Notes under the pieces: model-generated
Told to the model about the DNA's origin: nothing
Database searches by the model: none
What the model saw: only the letters and a program-made list of their open reading frames with translations
DNA from: Candidatus Sodalis pierantonius str. SOPE
Lineage (GTDB): Bacteria; Pseudomonadota; Gammaproteobacteria; Enterobacterales; Enterobacteriaceae
Assembly: GCF_000517405.1 (NCBI RefSeq)
Contig: NZ_CP006568.1
Coordinates: forward strand, 3,658,001 to 3,722,000
DNA length: 64,000 nucleotides
Reading direction: 5' to 3'
Position numbers and translations under genes: made by a program
Shown: one piece after another, positions 9,660 to 18,944 of the stretch
How positions within the stretch are numbered: the first letter of the stretch is position 1
Layout of the letters: each line of letters starts with the position of its first letter

Positions 9660-10115
9660 TTAGGCCTCCCGGCGACGGGCGCACATCATTGACGCTTCGC
9701 AAGCCACTTCGCCATCAACTTTGGCAACACCTTTGAAGCGCGCGACGCCGCGACGCTCTTTAATGAATTCAACTTCGAGGATCATCTGATCGCCCGGCTG
9801 CACCGGACGCTTAAAACGCGCTTCATCGATGGCGGCGAAATAATAGAGTTCACCCGGCGCCAGCTTACCCGCGCTCTTGAACGCCAGAATGCCCGTCGCC
9901 TGAGCCATGGCCTCCAGGATTAACACCCCAGGAAAAATCGGTTTGCCCGGGAAATGACCCTGGAAAAACGGTTCATTGAAGGAAACATTCTTCACCGCCC
10001 GCAGAAACTTCCCTTTCTCGAAATCCAGCACGCGGTCCACCAGCAGAAACGGAAACCGGTGGGGCAGCAGTTTTAATATCTCTTCAATATGCAGAGTATG
10101 AGTGTCAGTAGTCAA
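9660..10115 (-). CDS. fabZ: 3-hydroxyacyl-ACP dehydratase FabZ
   Basis: Hot-dog-fold dehydratase of fatty-acid elongation. I place the start at a TTG (10113-10115) giving TTDTHTLHIEEILKLLPHR and a 151-aa product, the E. coli length; E. coli fabZ also starts with TTG. The ATG 24 codons upstream would add residues with no family similarity. The catalytic motif is FFQGHFPGKPIFPGVLILEA (His and, further on, Glu). FabZ and LpxA draw on the same 3-hydroxymyristoyl-ACP pool, consistent with their pairing here. Confidence 0.94.
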   Translation of the reverse strand: MTTDTHTLHIEEILKLLPHRFPFLLVDRVLDFEKGKFLRAVKNVSFNEPFFQGHFPGKPIFPGVLILEAMAQATGILAFKSAGKLAPGELYYFAAIDEARFKRPVQPGDQMILEVEFIKERRGVARFKGVAKVDGEVACEASMMCARRREA

Positions 10116-10265
10116 AATACTCTTCCTGTCTTTAAAAAACGTGGCATTAACAACACGGCCTGCTTTAATTCCGGCAGGATAAAACAAGCAGGCCGCGAAT
10201 ATAATAATGGCTCGCCGGGCTTAGAAGCCTCGACGCGCATTATCCTTTATAAGGGGCGGGAGCGA

Positions 10266-11288
10266 TTAGTTTTTTGCTAATTTTCGCTCGATGGCTTTCA
10301 TCCGCTTGCTCATATCGCTGATATTCATGACTAACGCGGCGGTTTTACGCCACTCTTTATTCGGCTGTAACGGGATCCCGGAGGAGTATACGCCGGGTTC
10401 GGTTATCGGGCGCATAACCATGCCCATGCCGGTCACCGTGACTTTATCGCAAATGGCCATATGGCCATTAATGACGCTCGCGCCGCCAATCATGCAATAG
10501 CGACCGATGGTCAGACTGCCCGCCATAATAACGCCGCCGGCGACCGCGGTATTGTCACCAATAACCACGTTATGTGCAATCTGGCACTGATTATCGATAA
10601 TCACGCCGTTGCCGATGGTGGTATCGTCCAGCGCGCCGCGATCGATGGTGGTGCAGGCGCCGATTTCAACCCGATCGCCGATAATGACGCGGCCCAGCTG
10701 CGGAATTTTGATCCAGTTGCCGCGATCGTTGGCATAGCCGAAACCATCGGCGCCAATAACGGTGCCGGATTGGATCAGACAACGCTCGCCGATGACGATG
10801 TCGTGATAAACGGTGACGTTAGCCCATAAGCGCGTGCCGGCGCCAATGCGGGTGTTCTTGCCGACAAAACAGCCAGGGCCGATTATCACGTCATCCCCTA
10901 GCACCACGCCGGATTCTACCACGGCGTTAGCGCCCACCGCCACCCGCTGTCCCAGGGTCGCGTCAGGCGCAATAACCGCGCTCGCGCCGATATCCTCGGC
11001 AGGCTTCGGCGTGGTGTCCATCAGCTGCGCCATGCGGGCGTAAGTCAGGTAAGGATTACTAACCACCAGCGCGGCGCCGGTGCAGAAAGGCAGACTGTCT
11101 TCGGTGAGCACCACCGCCGACGCCTGACAGGAAGAGAGTTTTTCACGAAAGCGGCTGTCCGAGAGAAACGTAATCTGGCCCGCTTGCGCGCTGCCCATGG
11201 AGGCAATGCCGGTGATGACGATCTCGCCATCACCGTGCAATTGTGCATCCAACTGCTGTGCTAGATCAGCCAGTCGAATTAAAGACAT
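10266..11288 (-). CDS. lpxD: UDP-3-O-(3-hydroxymyristoyl)glucosamine N-acyltransferase
   Basis: Third step of lipid A synthesis, adding the second hydroxymyristate. The 340-aa protein has the LpxD N-terminal uridine-binding domain (MSLIRLADLAQQLDAQLHGD) followed by a long hexapeptide-repeat beta-helix. The active-site His region is DNQCQIAHNVVIGDN, and a C-terminal helix (DMSKRMKAIERKL) closes it. The start is 3 bp from skp. The 150-bp gap to fabZ (10116-10265) shows no gene. Confidence 0.97.
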   Translation of the reverse strand: MSLIRLADLAQQLDAQLHGDGEIVITGIASMGSAQAGQITFLSDSRFREKLSSCQASAVVLTEDSLPFCTGAALVVSNPYLTYARMAQLMDTTPKPAEDIGASAVIAPDATLGQRVAVGANAVVESGVVLGDDVIIGPGCFVGKNTRIGAGTRLWANVTVYHDIVIGERCLIQSGTVIGADGFGYANDRGNWIKIPQLGRVIIGDRVEIGACTTIDRGALDDTTIGNGVIIDNQCQIAHNVVIGDNTAVAGGVIMAGSLTIGRYCMIGGASVINGHMAICDKVTVTGMGMVMRPITEPGVYSSGIPLQPNKEWRKTAALVMNISDMSKRMKAIERKLAKN

Positions 11289-11291
11289 GAC

Positions 11292-11789
11292 TTATTTGAC
11301 CTGTTTCAGAACGTCAGCGGTAATGTCTTTGGCGTTGCTGGCATAAGCGACGGCGTTAGCATCGATAACGACATCATAGCCTTCCTTGGTGGCAACGCTC
11401 TTCACCGAGTCCTGAATACGGCTCAGAATTTTATTACGTTCTTCCGTCTGGCGGCGACGGTTGTCCTGCTCGAACGCTTGCGCTTTGGTGGAGAAGATCT
11501 CGCGCTGCGCCATCACCGATTTCTCCAGTGAGCTACGCTCGCTGGCTTTCATGGTGGAACCGTCACGCTGCAGACGCTGCATCTTGGTTTGCAGATCGCG
11601 TTCCATAGACTGAAGTTCGGTGGCGCGACCCTTGAATTCATTTTCGAGCTGTTTAGCGACCACGGCACGCTGCGGCGACTGCTGGAAAATACTGGAGACG
11701 TTAACCACAGCAATTTTATCGGCAGCTTGCGCGACGGTGGAGGTAGCGAGTGCTAAACCCAGGCCCGCGACATATAACCACTTTTTCAC
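11292..11789 (-). CDS. skp: Periplasmic chaperone Skp (OmpH)
   Basis: Trimeric jellyfish-shaped holdase that carries unfolded outer-membrane proteins to BamA. The product is 165 aa with a signal peptide (MKKWLYVAGLGLALATSTVA, probable cleavage after AQA), then ADKIAVVNVSSIFQ and a long charged coiled-coil arm (residues about 45-120), ending VLKQVK. It lies between bamA and lpxD as in E. coli. The frame is intact. Confidence 0.96.
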   Translation of the reverse strand: MKKWLYVAGLGLALATSTVAQAADKIAVVNVSSIFQQSPQRAVVAKQLENEFKGRATELQSMERDLQTKMQRLQRDGSTMKASERSSLEKSVMAQREIFSTKAQAFEQDNRRRQTEERNKILSRIQDSVKSVATKEGYDVVIDANAVAYASNAKDITADVLKQVK

Positions 11790-11931
11790 TATAAACTCCT
11801 TAACCTCTCATTGTGTTTTGCTTCATTGTAAAGCCAGGCGACAGTGTAAACCTGCTTTGCACGCAACATCTTGATCCTACGTCAATGCCTCTGTCGCCCT
11901 GCTCCTTACCTGCCTATCATCCCGTGTCATA

Positions 11932-14358
11932 TTACCACGTTTTACCAATATTAAACTGGAACTGCTCTGACTTGTCGCCGTCGTATTTCTTGACCGGCTG
12001 CGCATAAGAGAACACCAACGGCCCCAGCGGCGACATCCACTGCAGGGCGATACCGCTGGAAATACGGATATTGCCCGGATCGCTGTAGTCGGGAATACCG
12101 GCGGCGCGGGTCGCGCTGGTATTTTGCCAGCCGGTGTCCCAAACGGTGCCGCCATCAACGAACAGCGAGGTGCGCACCGAGTTGGCATACTTCTCACTCA
12201 GGAACGGCGTCGGTACGATAAGTTCGGCGCTGGCGATGGCCATCGCGTTACCGCCCACGGCATCGCTGGATTTGTTCACCGGACAATCACTATAGCGGGT
12301 ATTGCCGCTATTGCACTTATAATACGCCGCTTTCGGACCAATGGTATTGGAACGGAAACCGCGCACGGTGTTGGAGCCGCCGGCATAGAAGTTGTCGTAA
12401 AACGGCACATCCTTGCCGCCCAGACCGTCGGCGTAGCCGGCGCGCGCCCGGCCCATCAGCACCCAGTTGCCGCTTTCGCTAAGCGGGATGTAGTGGCTGG
12501 CGTCGAAGGTAATTTTGTAATATTCGTTATCGGAACCGGGCACCGTCACCTTACCGGTCAAGCTGGCGCGCGAACCGGCGGTGGGGAAATAGCCGCGGTC
12601 CAGATTGTTGTAGCGCCAGCCCATAGATAAGAAGAAATCATCGGCGCTGAAATCGGCGTCGCTGTCCGCCTTATTGGTGGTAACCACCTTAGGATTGATG
12701 CCGACGCTGTTCAGATAGCGCCACATTGTCACCTGCGGCTGCATATTGGTCAGATCGTCATGCACGTAATCCAGCCCGAAATTCAGCGAATGGTTTTCGC
12801 TAATGGGGAAGCCCAGCCTGGTGCCCACGCCGTAGCTGCGCAGATCATAATCAGACAGATCCGCGTCGTCGGCGCTGAAGTCGTTGTAGAAGATCTTACC
12901 GCCCAAGCTGACGCCATCCACCGAAAAATACGGATCGGTCATCGACAGCTCGGCATAGGTCTGGTAGTCGTTCTTGGTGCCGCTAAAGCCGACGGAGTTA
13001 CCGGTCCCCAGCCAGTTATCCTGCTGGATACCGAACTGGAAGCTGACGCCGCCCTCGGTCCCGAAGCCGACGCCGACGTTGATGCTGCCGGTGTTGCGCT
13101 CTTTCACCTTGTAGACCACGTCTACCTGGTCCGGCGAACCGGGCACGCGCTGGGTTTCGGTATCCACGGTTTCAAAGTAGCCCAGACGATTGAGGCGCTC
13201 TTTACCCTGACCGACCAGATTGCTGCCGAGCCAGGCGCCTTCCATCTGGCGCATTTCGCGGCGCAGCACCGAGTCCTTGGTGATATCGTTGCCTTCAAAG
13301 CGTATGTGGCGCACGTAGAACCGGTTGCCCGCATCGACGCTGACGTGCAGCTTGACCGTTTTGTCCGCGTCGTTGATTTCCGGCTGCGTTGCCACGCGCG
13401 GATAGGCATAGCCGTAACGACCCAGCAATTGCTTGATGTCGTTCTCCATCTTGGTGACCTTGGCGCCGTTGTACAGTTCGCCCGGCTGCACCTTGGCCAA
13501 CTGCTCGATTTCGGCGGAGTGGCCGGCCATGTTGCCGTTGACCACCGTGCCGGACAGCTTGTATTGCGCACCTTCGGTGATGTTCAGGGTGATGTAGCTG
13601 CCCTTTTTGTCCGGCGTCAGGCTAACCTGCGTAGAATCGATATTGAAGCGGGCATAACCGCGATCGAGATAAAAGCTGCGCAGAGTTTCGAGATCGCCGG
13701 CCAGCTTTTGTTTTTGGTATTTACGATCGCCCACCACGTTCCACCACGGCACTTCATCGCGCAGTTGGAAGCGTGAAATCAGCTCATCGGTGGTGAAAGC
13801 ATGGTTGCCGACAATGTTGATTTGCTGAATCTTGGCCGAGACGCCTTCGGTAAACACCAGCTTCAGATCGACGCGGTTGCGCGGCAGCGGCGTGACCACC
13901 GCCTTCACCGTGGCGCTGTATTTACCGGCGCTGTAGCAGAAGTCCTCAAGGCCTTTTTCGATATTGGAAATGGTGGTGCGGTCAAGGGCCTCGCCGACCC
14001 GAACGCCCTGGGCATCCAGGTTTTGCTTGAGCATCTCCTCCTTCACCGCTTTGTTGCCGGAGAAGGTAATGCTGGCAATGGTCGGGCGCTCCTTGACCTG
14101 TACAACCAGTGAATCTCCGTCACGCAGCACCCGGACATCCTCAAAGTTTCCGGTAGCGAAGAGCGCGCGGATAGTATTGCCGATATCTTCATCGGTCGCC
14201 GTGTCGCCGACACGGATCGGCATACTGAGTAACGCCGCACCGACGGCGACCCGTTGCAGCCCTTCGAAATGAATGTCCTTCACTACGAACCCGTCTGCAC
14301 CGTATACGGTGGCGCTGCTAAGAAGCAGCGACGCTATGAGCAATTTTTTCATCGCCAT
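11932..14358 (-). CDS. bamA: Outer-membrane assembly factor BamA
   Basis: Omp85 insertase, the essential core of the BAM complex. The product is 808 aa with signal peptide MAMKKLLIASLLLSSATVYG, five POTRA repeats (about 22-420) and a C-terminal 16-strand barrel. The conserved lid-lock VRGF motif is seen in NTVRGFRSNTIG, and the C-terminus ends in the aromatic beta-signal FNIGKTW. The order rseP-bamA-skp-lpxD is the classic sigma-E responsive envelope operon. I did not identify a sigma-E promoter in the 37-bp rseP-bamA gap. Confidence 0.97.
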   Translation of the reverse strand: MAMKKLLIASLLLSSATVYGADGFVVKDIHFEGLQRVAVGAALLSMPIRVGDTATDEDIGNTIRALFATGNFEDVRVLRDGDSLVVQVKERPTIASITFSGNKAVKEEMLKQNLDAQGVRVGEALDRTTISNIEKGLEDFCYSAGKYSATVKAVVTPLPRNRVDLKLVFTEGVSAKIQQINIVGNHAFTTDELISRFQLRDEVPWWNVVGDRKYQKQKLAGDLETLRSFYLDRGYARFNIDSTQVSLTPDKKGSYITLNITEGAQYKLSGTVVNGNMAGHSAEIEQLAKVQPGELYNGAKVTKMENDIKQLLGRYGYAYPRVATQPEINDADKTVKLHVSVDAGNRFYVRHIRFEGNDITKDSVLRREMRQMEGAWLGSNLVGQGKERLNRLGYFETVDTETQRVPGSPDQVDVVYKVKERNTGSINVGVGFGTEGGVSFQFGIQQDNWLGTGNSVGFSGTKNDYQTYAELSMTDPYFSVDGVSLGGKIFYNDFSADDADLSDYDLRSYGVGTRLGFPISENHSLNFGLDYVHDDLTNMQPQVTMWRYLNSVGINPKVVTTNKADSDADFSADDFFLSMGWRYNNLDRGYFPTAGSRASLTGKVTVPGSDNEYYKITFDASHYIPLSESGNWVLMGRARAGYADGLGGKDVPFYDNFYAGGSNTVRGFRSNTIGPKAAYYKCNSGNTRYSDCPVNKSSDAVGGNAMAIASAELIVPTPFLSEKYANSVRTSLFVDGGTVWDTGWQNTSATRAAGIPDYSDPGNIRISSGIALQWMSPLGPLVFSYAQPVKKYDGDKSEQFQFNIGKTW

Positions 14359-14395
14359 CGTGGTTATGCGTTCTTCCTAACATAATCTCAGGCTA

Positions 14396-15751
14396 TCATA
14401 GCCTGGAGAAATCATTGAAAAGGGTCAGACCCATTAGCAGCACCAGCAAAATCGAGCCGATACGATAACTAAAGTCCTGCACTCGTTCGGACACCGGCCC
14501 TCCCTTGAGCTTTTCTATCGCCAGGAAGAGCAAATGGCCACCATCTAACACCGGTAACGGGAACAGATTGATAATCCCTAAATTGACGCTTATCAGCGCC
14601 AGAAACATCAGGTAATAAATCAAACCGTATTCCGCTGACATCCCTGCGCCCTGGGCGATGGAAATCGGCCCGCTCAGATTGTTCAGCTTAATATCCCCGG
14701 TTACCAATTTGCCTAACATACTGACCGTAAGCCGCATCAGCTGCCAGATTTTTTCGCCGGCCTGGGCCAGGGCCGGGAGCGGACCGTACTGCCGCACGGT
14801 TTTGTATTCCGCCGGCAGCGGGATTATCTTCGGCACGACGCCCGCGAAACCTTCCACTTCCCCTTTGCCCACCGGCTTGCTGTCGGGCCGCAGGGTGATA
14901 TCCAGTGCGCTGCCCTGCCGTTCAATGCCGACTTGCAGCGGCCGGCCGGGATTATCACGTACCTGGGTCACAAACAGCTGCCATGCGGCGACCGGCTGAC
15001 CATCGACTTTAACGATCCTGTCGCCGGCTTGCAAACCGGCTTTCATCGCGGCCGACCCCTGTTGGACTTCGGCAAGCACCGGCTCAATGCGCGGACCGAG
15101 GGGAATAATGCCCAGGGCAACGATGGCGTCTTGCTTGTTCGGCTCGAATTGCCAGCCGCGCAAATCCAGCGTTTTCCGCTCGCTCTGCGCGGCGCCGAAC
15201 GGCGCGACGCCAAGGGTGGTTTCGCCGTCGCCAATCTTATCGATAAGCTGCAGGCGAACTGAATCCCAATCAGGCGTTTCGATACCGTCAACTGACTTAA
15301 GTTCCATACCGGGAGAAATTTCGGCCTGCGCCGCGATGGAATGGGGGGCAACATCGCCAATAACCGGCCGGTAGCTCGGCACACCTATCAGAAACACCAG
15401 CCAATAGGCGAAAATGGCGAACAGGAAGTTGAACACCGGCCCGGCGGCGATAATCGCGGCGCGCTGCCAGACGGTCTTATGGTTGAATGCTTCATGACGA
15501 CGCTCGGGCGCGACGGTGTCTACCCGCTCGTCCAGCATTTTGACATAGCCGCCCAGGGGAATGGCGGCGATAACATACTCCGTGCCGCGTTTGTCACGCC
15601 GGCGCCACAGCGCACGCCCGAAGCCGATGGAAAAACGTTCCACCGTCACGCCGCAGCGGCGGGCCACCCAAAAATGGCCGAACTCATGCACCGTGATCAA
15701 TACGCCCAGCGCGACGATGAACGCGGCAAGACTCCAGAAAAAGTGCAGCAT
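14396..15751 (-). CDS. rseP: Site-2 metalloprotease RseP
   Basis: Inner-membrane zinc protease that makes the second cut in the anti-sigma factor RseA. The 451-aa product has the HEXXH motif at residues 22-26 (LITVHEFGHFWVARR) in the first membrane helix, two tandem periplasmic PDZ domains (about 115-310) and the third zinc ligand in FPLPVLDGGHLL. It is followed after 37 bp by bamA and preceded after 19 bp by cdsA. The frame is intact. Confidence 0.96.
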   Translation of the reverse strand: MLHFFWSLAAFIVALGVLITVHEFGHFWVARRCGVTVERFSIGFGRALWRRRDKRGTEYVIAAIPLGGYVKMLDERVDTVAPERRHEAFNHKTVWQRAAIIAAGPVFNFLFAIFAYWLVFLIGVPSYRPVIGDVAPHSIAAQAEISPGMELKSVDGIETPDWDSVRLQLIDKIGDGETTLGVAPFGAAQSERKTLDLRGWQFEPNKQDAIVALGIIPLGPRIEPVLAEVQQGSAAMKAGLQAGDRIVKVDGQPVAAWQLFVTQVRDNPGRPLQVGIERQGSALDITLRPDSKPVGKGEVEGFAGVVPKIIPLPAEYKTVRQYGPLPALAQAGEKIWQLMRLTVSMLGKLVTGDIKLNNLSGPISIAQGAGMSAEYGLIYYLMFLALISVNLGIINLFPLPVLDGGHLLFLAIEKLKGGPVSERVQDFSYRIGSILLVLLMGLTLFNDFSRL

Positions 15752-15770
15752 AAGCGCTCCCAGTCTCGAC

Positions 15771-16625
15771 TCAGATAGCGTTAAAGACCAGCAGCATCAG
15801 ACAGGCGAACACCGGCACCGCGGCGGTCAAACTGTCTATGCGATCTAAAATGCCGCCATGGCCGGGGATTAAATGGCCGCTGTCCTTGATACCGGCCTCC
15901 CGTTTGAACATACTTTCGGTTAAATCACCCAGCACCGACGCCAGCGCCGCGACAACCGAGCAAATCAGCAGCGTAAGCGGTGCCGCGTCAAGGGGCGAAT
16001 ATTTGCCGAACAGCCAGGCTATCACCGCAGAAGTGACCAGACCGCCCACCAGCCCCTCCCAGGTTTTGCCGGGCGAGACCTTCGGCGCCAGCTTGTGACG
16101 ACCGAGCGCGCGCCCGAACATGTAGGCGCCGGAATCTGAGCCCCAGACCAGCACCATGACATACAATAGCCACCAGGCACCGGTATGGTTAATATCATAA
16201 TGGTGCTGACGCAGCGCAAGCATGCCCCAGAAAAAGGGCAAAATGGTCAGGATACCGAACGCCAGCCGCAGTAGCCGGGAGTCGCGCCAAAGCGTGGCGG
16301 AACGGGGATAGCACAATACCAGCAACAGCGCCGCTAGCCACCAGACCAGGGCGGCCCATAGGGCATATTGCGCCTGCCAGACGGTCACGAACGGCCGGTA
16401 GGCCGGTACGGTGAGCATCATCAGCGCCAGCAGCAGGCCACAGAGTATGGCAAGCCAGATGCGCTGGCGGCGGGAGGCCAGTCCCGCAAGCAGCCCCCAT
16501 TCCCAGGCGCTCAGCATACACACCGCGAGGGTAACCAGGGCGAATCCAATCGGCGGCAACAAAAACAGTGCGGCGATAACAATGGGTATCAGGACAAAAG
16601 CAGTAATCAGGCGATACTTCAGCAA
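15771..16625 (-). CDS. cdsA: Phosphatidate cytidylyltransferase
   Basis: Integral inner-membrane enzyme making CDP-diacylglycerol from phosphatidate and CTP, the branch point of phospholipid synthesis. The 284-aa product consists of multiple hydrophobic segments. The family signature is near the C-terminus: SVLGDLTESMFKREAGIKDS followed by GHLIPGHGGILDRIDS. An earlier conserved segment is SDSGAYMFGRALGRHK. The start is 9 bp from uppS. Confidence 0.96.
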   Translation of the reverse strand: MLKYRLITAFVLIPIVIAALFLLPPIGFALVTLAVCMLSAWEWGLLAGLASRRQRIWLAILCGLLLALMMLTVPAYRPFVTVWQAQYALWAALVWWLAALLLVLCYPRSATLWRDSRLLRLAFGILTILPFFWGMLALRQHHYDINHTGAWWLLYVMVLVWGSDSGAYMFGRALGRHKLAPKVSPGKTWEGLVGGLVTSAVIAWLFGKYSPLDAAPLTLLICSVVAALASVLGDLTESMFKREAGIKDSGHLIPGHGGILDRIDSLTAAVPVFACLMLLVFNAI

Positions 16626-16634
16626 AAATCCCCC

Positions 16635-17396
16635 CTAGGATGCGTTGGCATCATTAGGTGTAGTTCCACCGAAACGCCGCTCGCGTTGAGCAAAAGCATT
16701 CAGCGCACCTTCAAAAACAGCGTCGTCAAAATCCGGCCATAACACGTCGGTAAAAAACAGCTCTGCATAGGCTATCTGCCACAGCAAGAAATTACTGATG
16801 CGATGTTCCCCTCCGGTGCGGATCACCAGATCCACCGGGGCCAGCTCGTTCATGCAGACTACCTGGCATAAGGCGTCCTCATCTATCTGATCGGGACGCA
16901 GGATGCCCTCTTGCACCCGGTCGGCAAGTTGCCGCACCCCCTGAATGATATCCCAACGTCCACCATAATTCGCGGCAATATTCAGGGTCAACCCGTCATT
17001 ATTGCAGGTCAGCGCCTCGGAGCGGCGGATACGTTCCTGCAACCGCATACCGAAGCGCGAGGTGTCGCCGATAATGCACAGCCGGACGTTATGCTTGTGC
17101 AGGCTTTTCACTTCGCTGTCCAGCGCCCGCACGAACAGCTCCATTAGCGCGGAAACTTCCTGGCTGGGGCGATTCCAGTTTTCGCTGCTGAACGCATACA
17201 GCGTCAACGCGTCGAAATGATGGCTGACGGCAAAGCTTACCGCGCGGCGGACCGACTTGACGCCGGCTTGGTGACCGAAGATACGTAATTTCCCCCGGCT
17301 TTTCGCCCAGCGGCCGTTGCCATCCATAATAATAGCCACATGGCGTGGTGAGGAGGGAGGCAACGCTTTTGGCTTTTGCTGATTTTCGGACGACAT
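16635..17396 (-). CDS. uppS: Undecaprenyl diphosphate synthase
   Basis: Cis-prenyltransferase making the C55 lipid carrier for peptidoglycan and O-antigen. From the ATG at 17394-17396 (MSSENQQKPKALPPSS) the product is 253 aa, the E. coli length; the 40 open codons upstream are not conserved. The catalytic Asp is residue 25 in HVAIIMDGNGRWAK. Other family motifs are YAFSSENWNRP and VDLVIRTGGEHRISNFLLWQ. A terminator hairpin sits in the 151-bp gap upstream, so transcription of uppS probably depends on a promoter in that gap or on read-through. Confidence 0.96.
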   Translation of the reverse strand: MSSENQQKPKALPPSSPRHVAIIMDGNGRWAKSRGKLRIFGHQAGVKSVRRAVSFAVSHHFDALTLYAFSSENWNRPSQEVSALMELFVRALDSEVKSLHKHNVRLCIIGDTSRFGMRLQERIRRSEALTCNNDGLTLNIAANYGGRWDIIQGVRQLADRVQEGILRPDQIDEDALCQVVCMNELAPVDLVIRTGGEHRISNFLLWQIAYAELFFTDVLWPDFDDAVFEGALNAFAQRERRFGGTTPNDANAS

Positions 17397-17461
17397 CACG
17401 CTTACGTATTTCCTCACTAAGAATACCACCGTCTTACCGGAACGAAGGTCCCCGAACGCGC

Positions 17462-17485
17462 AAAAAAGCCGTGTGCGTACACGGC
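17462..17485 (-). terminator. Hairpin terminator between dxr and uppS
   Basis: Stem GCCGTGT (17468-17474) / ACACGGC (17479-17485) with a 4-nt loop. On the minus strand it is followed by six T residues (A-run 17462-17467). It would end or attenuate transcripts from dxr. Confidence 0.75.
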
Positions 17486-17547
17486 CTGTCACTGTTTTTA
17501 CCCGGCTGGCCTTCATCGACGGGATGAGTGGCGCAGACTATATCATT

Positions 17548-18789
17548 TTACCGGTCAACGAACAAATCAGCCGTCGCGGCGCTAAGTCGCGTCACCGCCC
17601 CGTAAAACCTGACGCTTTGGCGCGCCATTTCCCGCGCCTGGCCGTCGATGAACAGCACCGCTTCCACGCTGTCCGGTTCGGGCTGGTTGGCCTGCTCCAG
17701 CACCCGCCGATTGACGGCGGCAATATCGGTAAAGCGGATATCGCCACGCAAAAACGCCGCTACCGCGATTTCATTAGCGGCATTAAGCGTAGTGGTCGCC
17801 GCTTGGCCGCACTGACTGGCGTCGACCGCCAGCTGCAGACAGGGATAACGGGCGGCGTCCGGCTGCTCGAAGCTCAGCGTGCCGAGGCGTAAAAAATCCA
17901 GCGGCGCGACCCCTGAGGGCACACGCTCGGGATAGGCCATGGCGTGCGCGATCGGCGTACGCATGTCCGGCGACCCCAATTGCGCCAGCACGCTGCCGTC
18001 GGTATAGCGTACCATGGAGTGGATGATGGACTGGGGATGCAGCAGCACTTCCATCTGCTCGGCCGCGGCATTGAACAACCAGCGCGCTTCGATATATTCC
18101 AATCCCTTGTTCATCATGGTGGCGGAATCCACCGATATTTTACGTCCCATCGACCAATTGGGGTGGGCGCAGGCCTGCTCCGGCGTCATCATGGCCAGCT
18201 CGGCTAGCGATGTCTGGCGAAAGGGGCCGCCGGAGCCGGTCAAGATAATGCGCGACACGCCATGTTCCATCAGGGAAGCGTAACCCAACCCGCGCTGAAG
18301 TGGTTCAGGTAAACTCTGAAAAATCGCGCTATGTTCGCTGTCTACCGGCAGCAACAGGGCGTGATGGCGGCGCGCCTCGTTCATGAACAGCCGGCCGCAG
18401 GTGACCAGCGACTCCTTATTGGCCAGCAATACCCGCTTGCCGGCGCGTAGCGCCGCCAGCATCGCTGACAGCCCGGCGGCGCCGACAATCGCGGCCATGA
18501 CCGTATCCACCTCATCGAGCGCCGCCAGCTCACAGGCGGCCTGCGCGCCCGACAGCACCGCGGTGGCGGCACCCGCCGCGTCGAGGTTGGCCTTGAGCGC
18601 CCGCGCCGCGGCGGCATCCGCCATACAGGCGTAGTCGGGACGAAAGGCCAGACACTGCACGGTCATCAGGGCAACGTTGTTACCGGCCACCAGCGCGCGC
18701 ACGGTGAATTGGTCGGGATTGTGCTTTACCACCGCCAGCGTACTGACGCCAATGGAGCCGGTACTGCCAAGAATCGTCAAATGCCGCAT
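17548..18789 (-). CDS. dxr: 1-deoxy-D-xylulose 5-phosphate reductoisomerase
   Basis: Second enzyme of the MEP isoprenoid pathway, NADPH-dependent. The 413-aa product has the nucleotide-binding ILGSTGSIG at the N-terminus, the LLANKESLVTCG loop, the metal and substrate residues in LLPVDSEHSAIFQ, and NWSMGRKISVDSATMMNKGL. It is about 15 residues longer than E. coli Dxr (398): the usual end near REMARQSV continues into an unconserved tail ending ATADLFVDR. This may be a lost stop codon. Function is probably unaffected, since the extension lies beyond the catalytic domains. Confidence 0.95.
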   Translation of the reverse strand: MRHLTILGSTGSIGVSTLAVVKHNPDQFTVRALVAGNNVALMTVQCLAFRPDYACMADAAAARALKANLDAAGAATAVLSGAQAACELAALDEVDTVMAAIVGAAGLSAMLAALRAGKRVLLANKESLVTCGRLFMNEARRHHALLLPVDSEHSAIFQSLPEPLQRGLGYASLMEHGVSRIILTGSGGPFRQTSLAELAMMTPEQACAHPNWSMGRKISVDSATMMNKGLEYIEARWLFNAAAEQMEVLLHPQSIIHSMVRYTDGSVLAQLGSPDMRTPIAHAMAYPERVPSGVAPLDFLRLGTLSFEQPDAARYPCLQLAVDASQCGQAATTTLNAANEIAVAAFLRGDIRFTDIAAVNRRVLEQANQPEPDSVEAVLFIDGQAREMARQSVRFYGAVTRLSAATADLFVDR

Positions 18790-18875
18790 GAAGTTACTTT
18801 TTATACCGCGTTGGAATTATGAAGGAAACATCTAGTCTGAGACGATGGTGCCATTTTGTCTATGGCGGCTCAAAC

Positions 18876-18930
18876 AAAAAAAACACCGCAGCGACAGCAC
18901 CCCGCCAGGGAGGCGCCGCTGCGGCGTTTT
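18876..18930 (-). terminator. Terminator after frr
   Basis: Stem CCGCAGCG (18886-18893) / CGCTGCGG (18917-18924) with a 23-nt loop, flanked by an A-run (18876-18883) that is a U-tract on the minus strand, and by four T residues on the plus strand. It lies just downstream of frr and separates it from dxr. Confidence 0.7.
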
Positions 18931-18944
18931 ACTTCGCCAGCGGA

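Noticed and set aside
12760..13776. 338-codon open frame opposite bamA
   Set aside because: Shadow frame of bamA codons; no recognisable domain.
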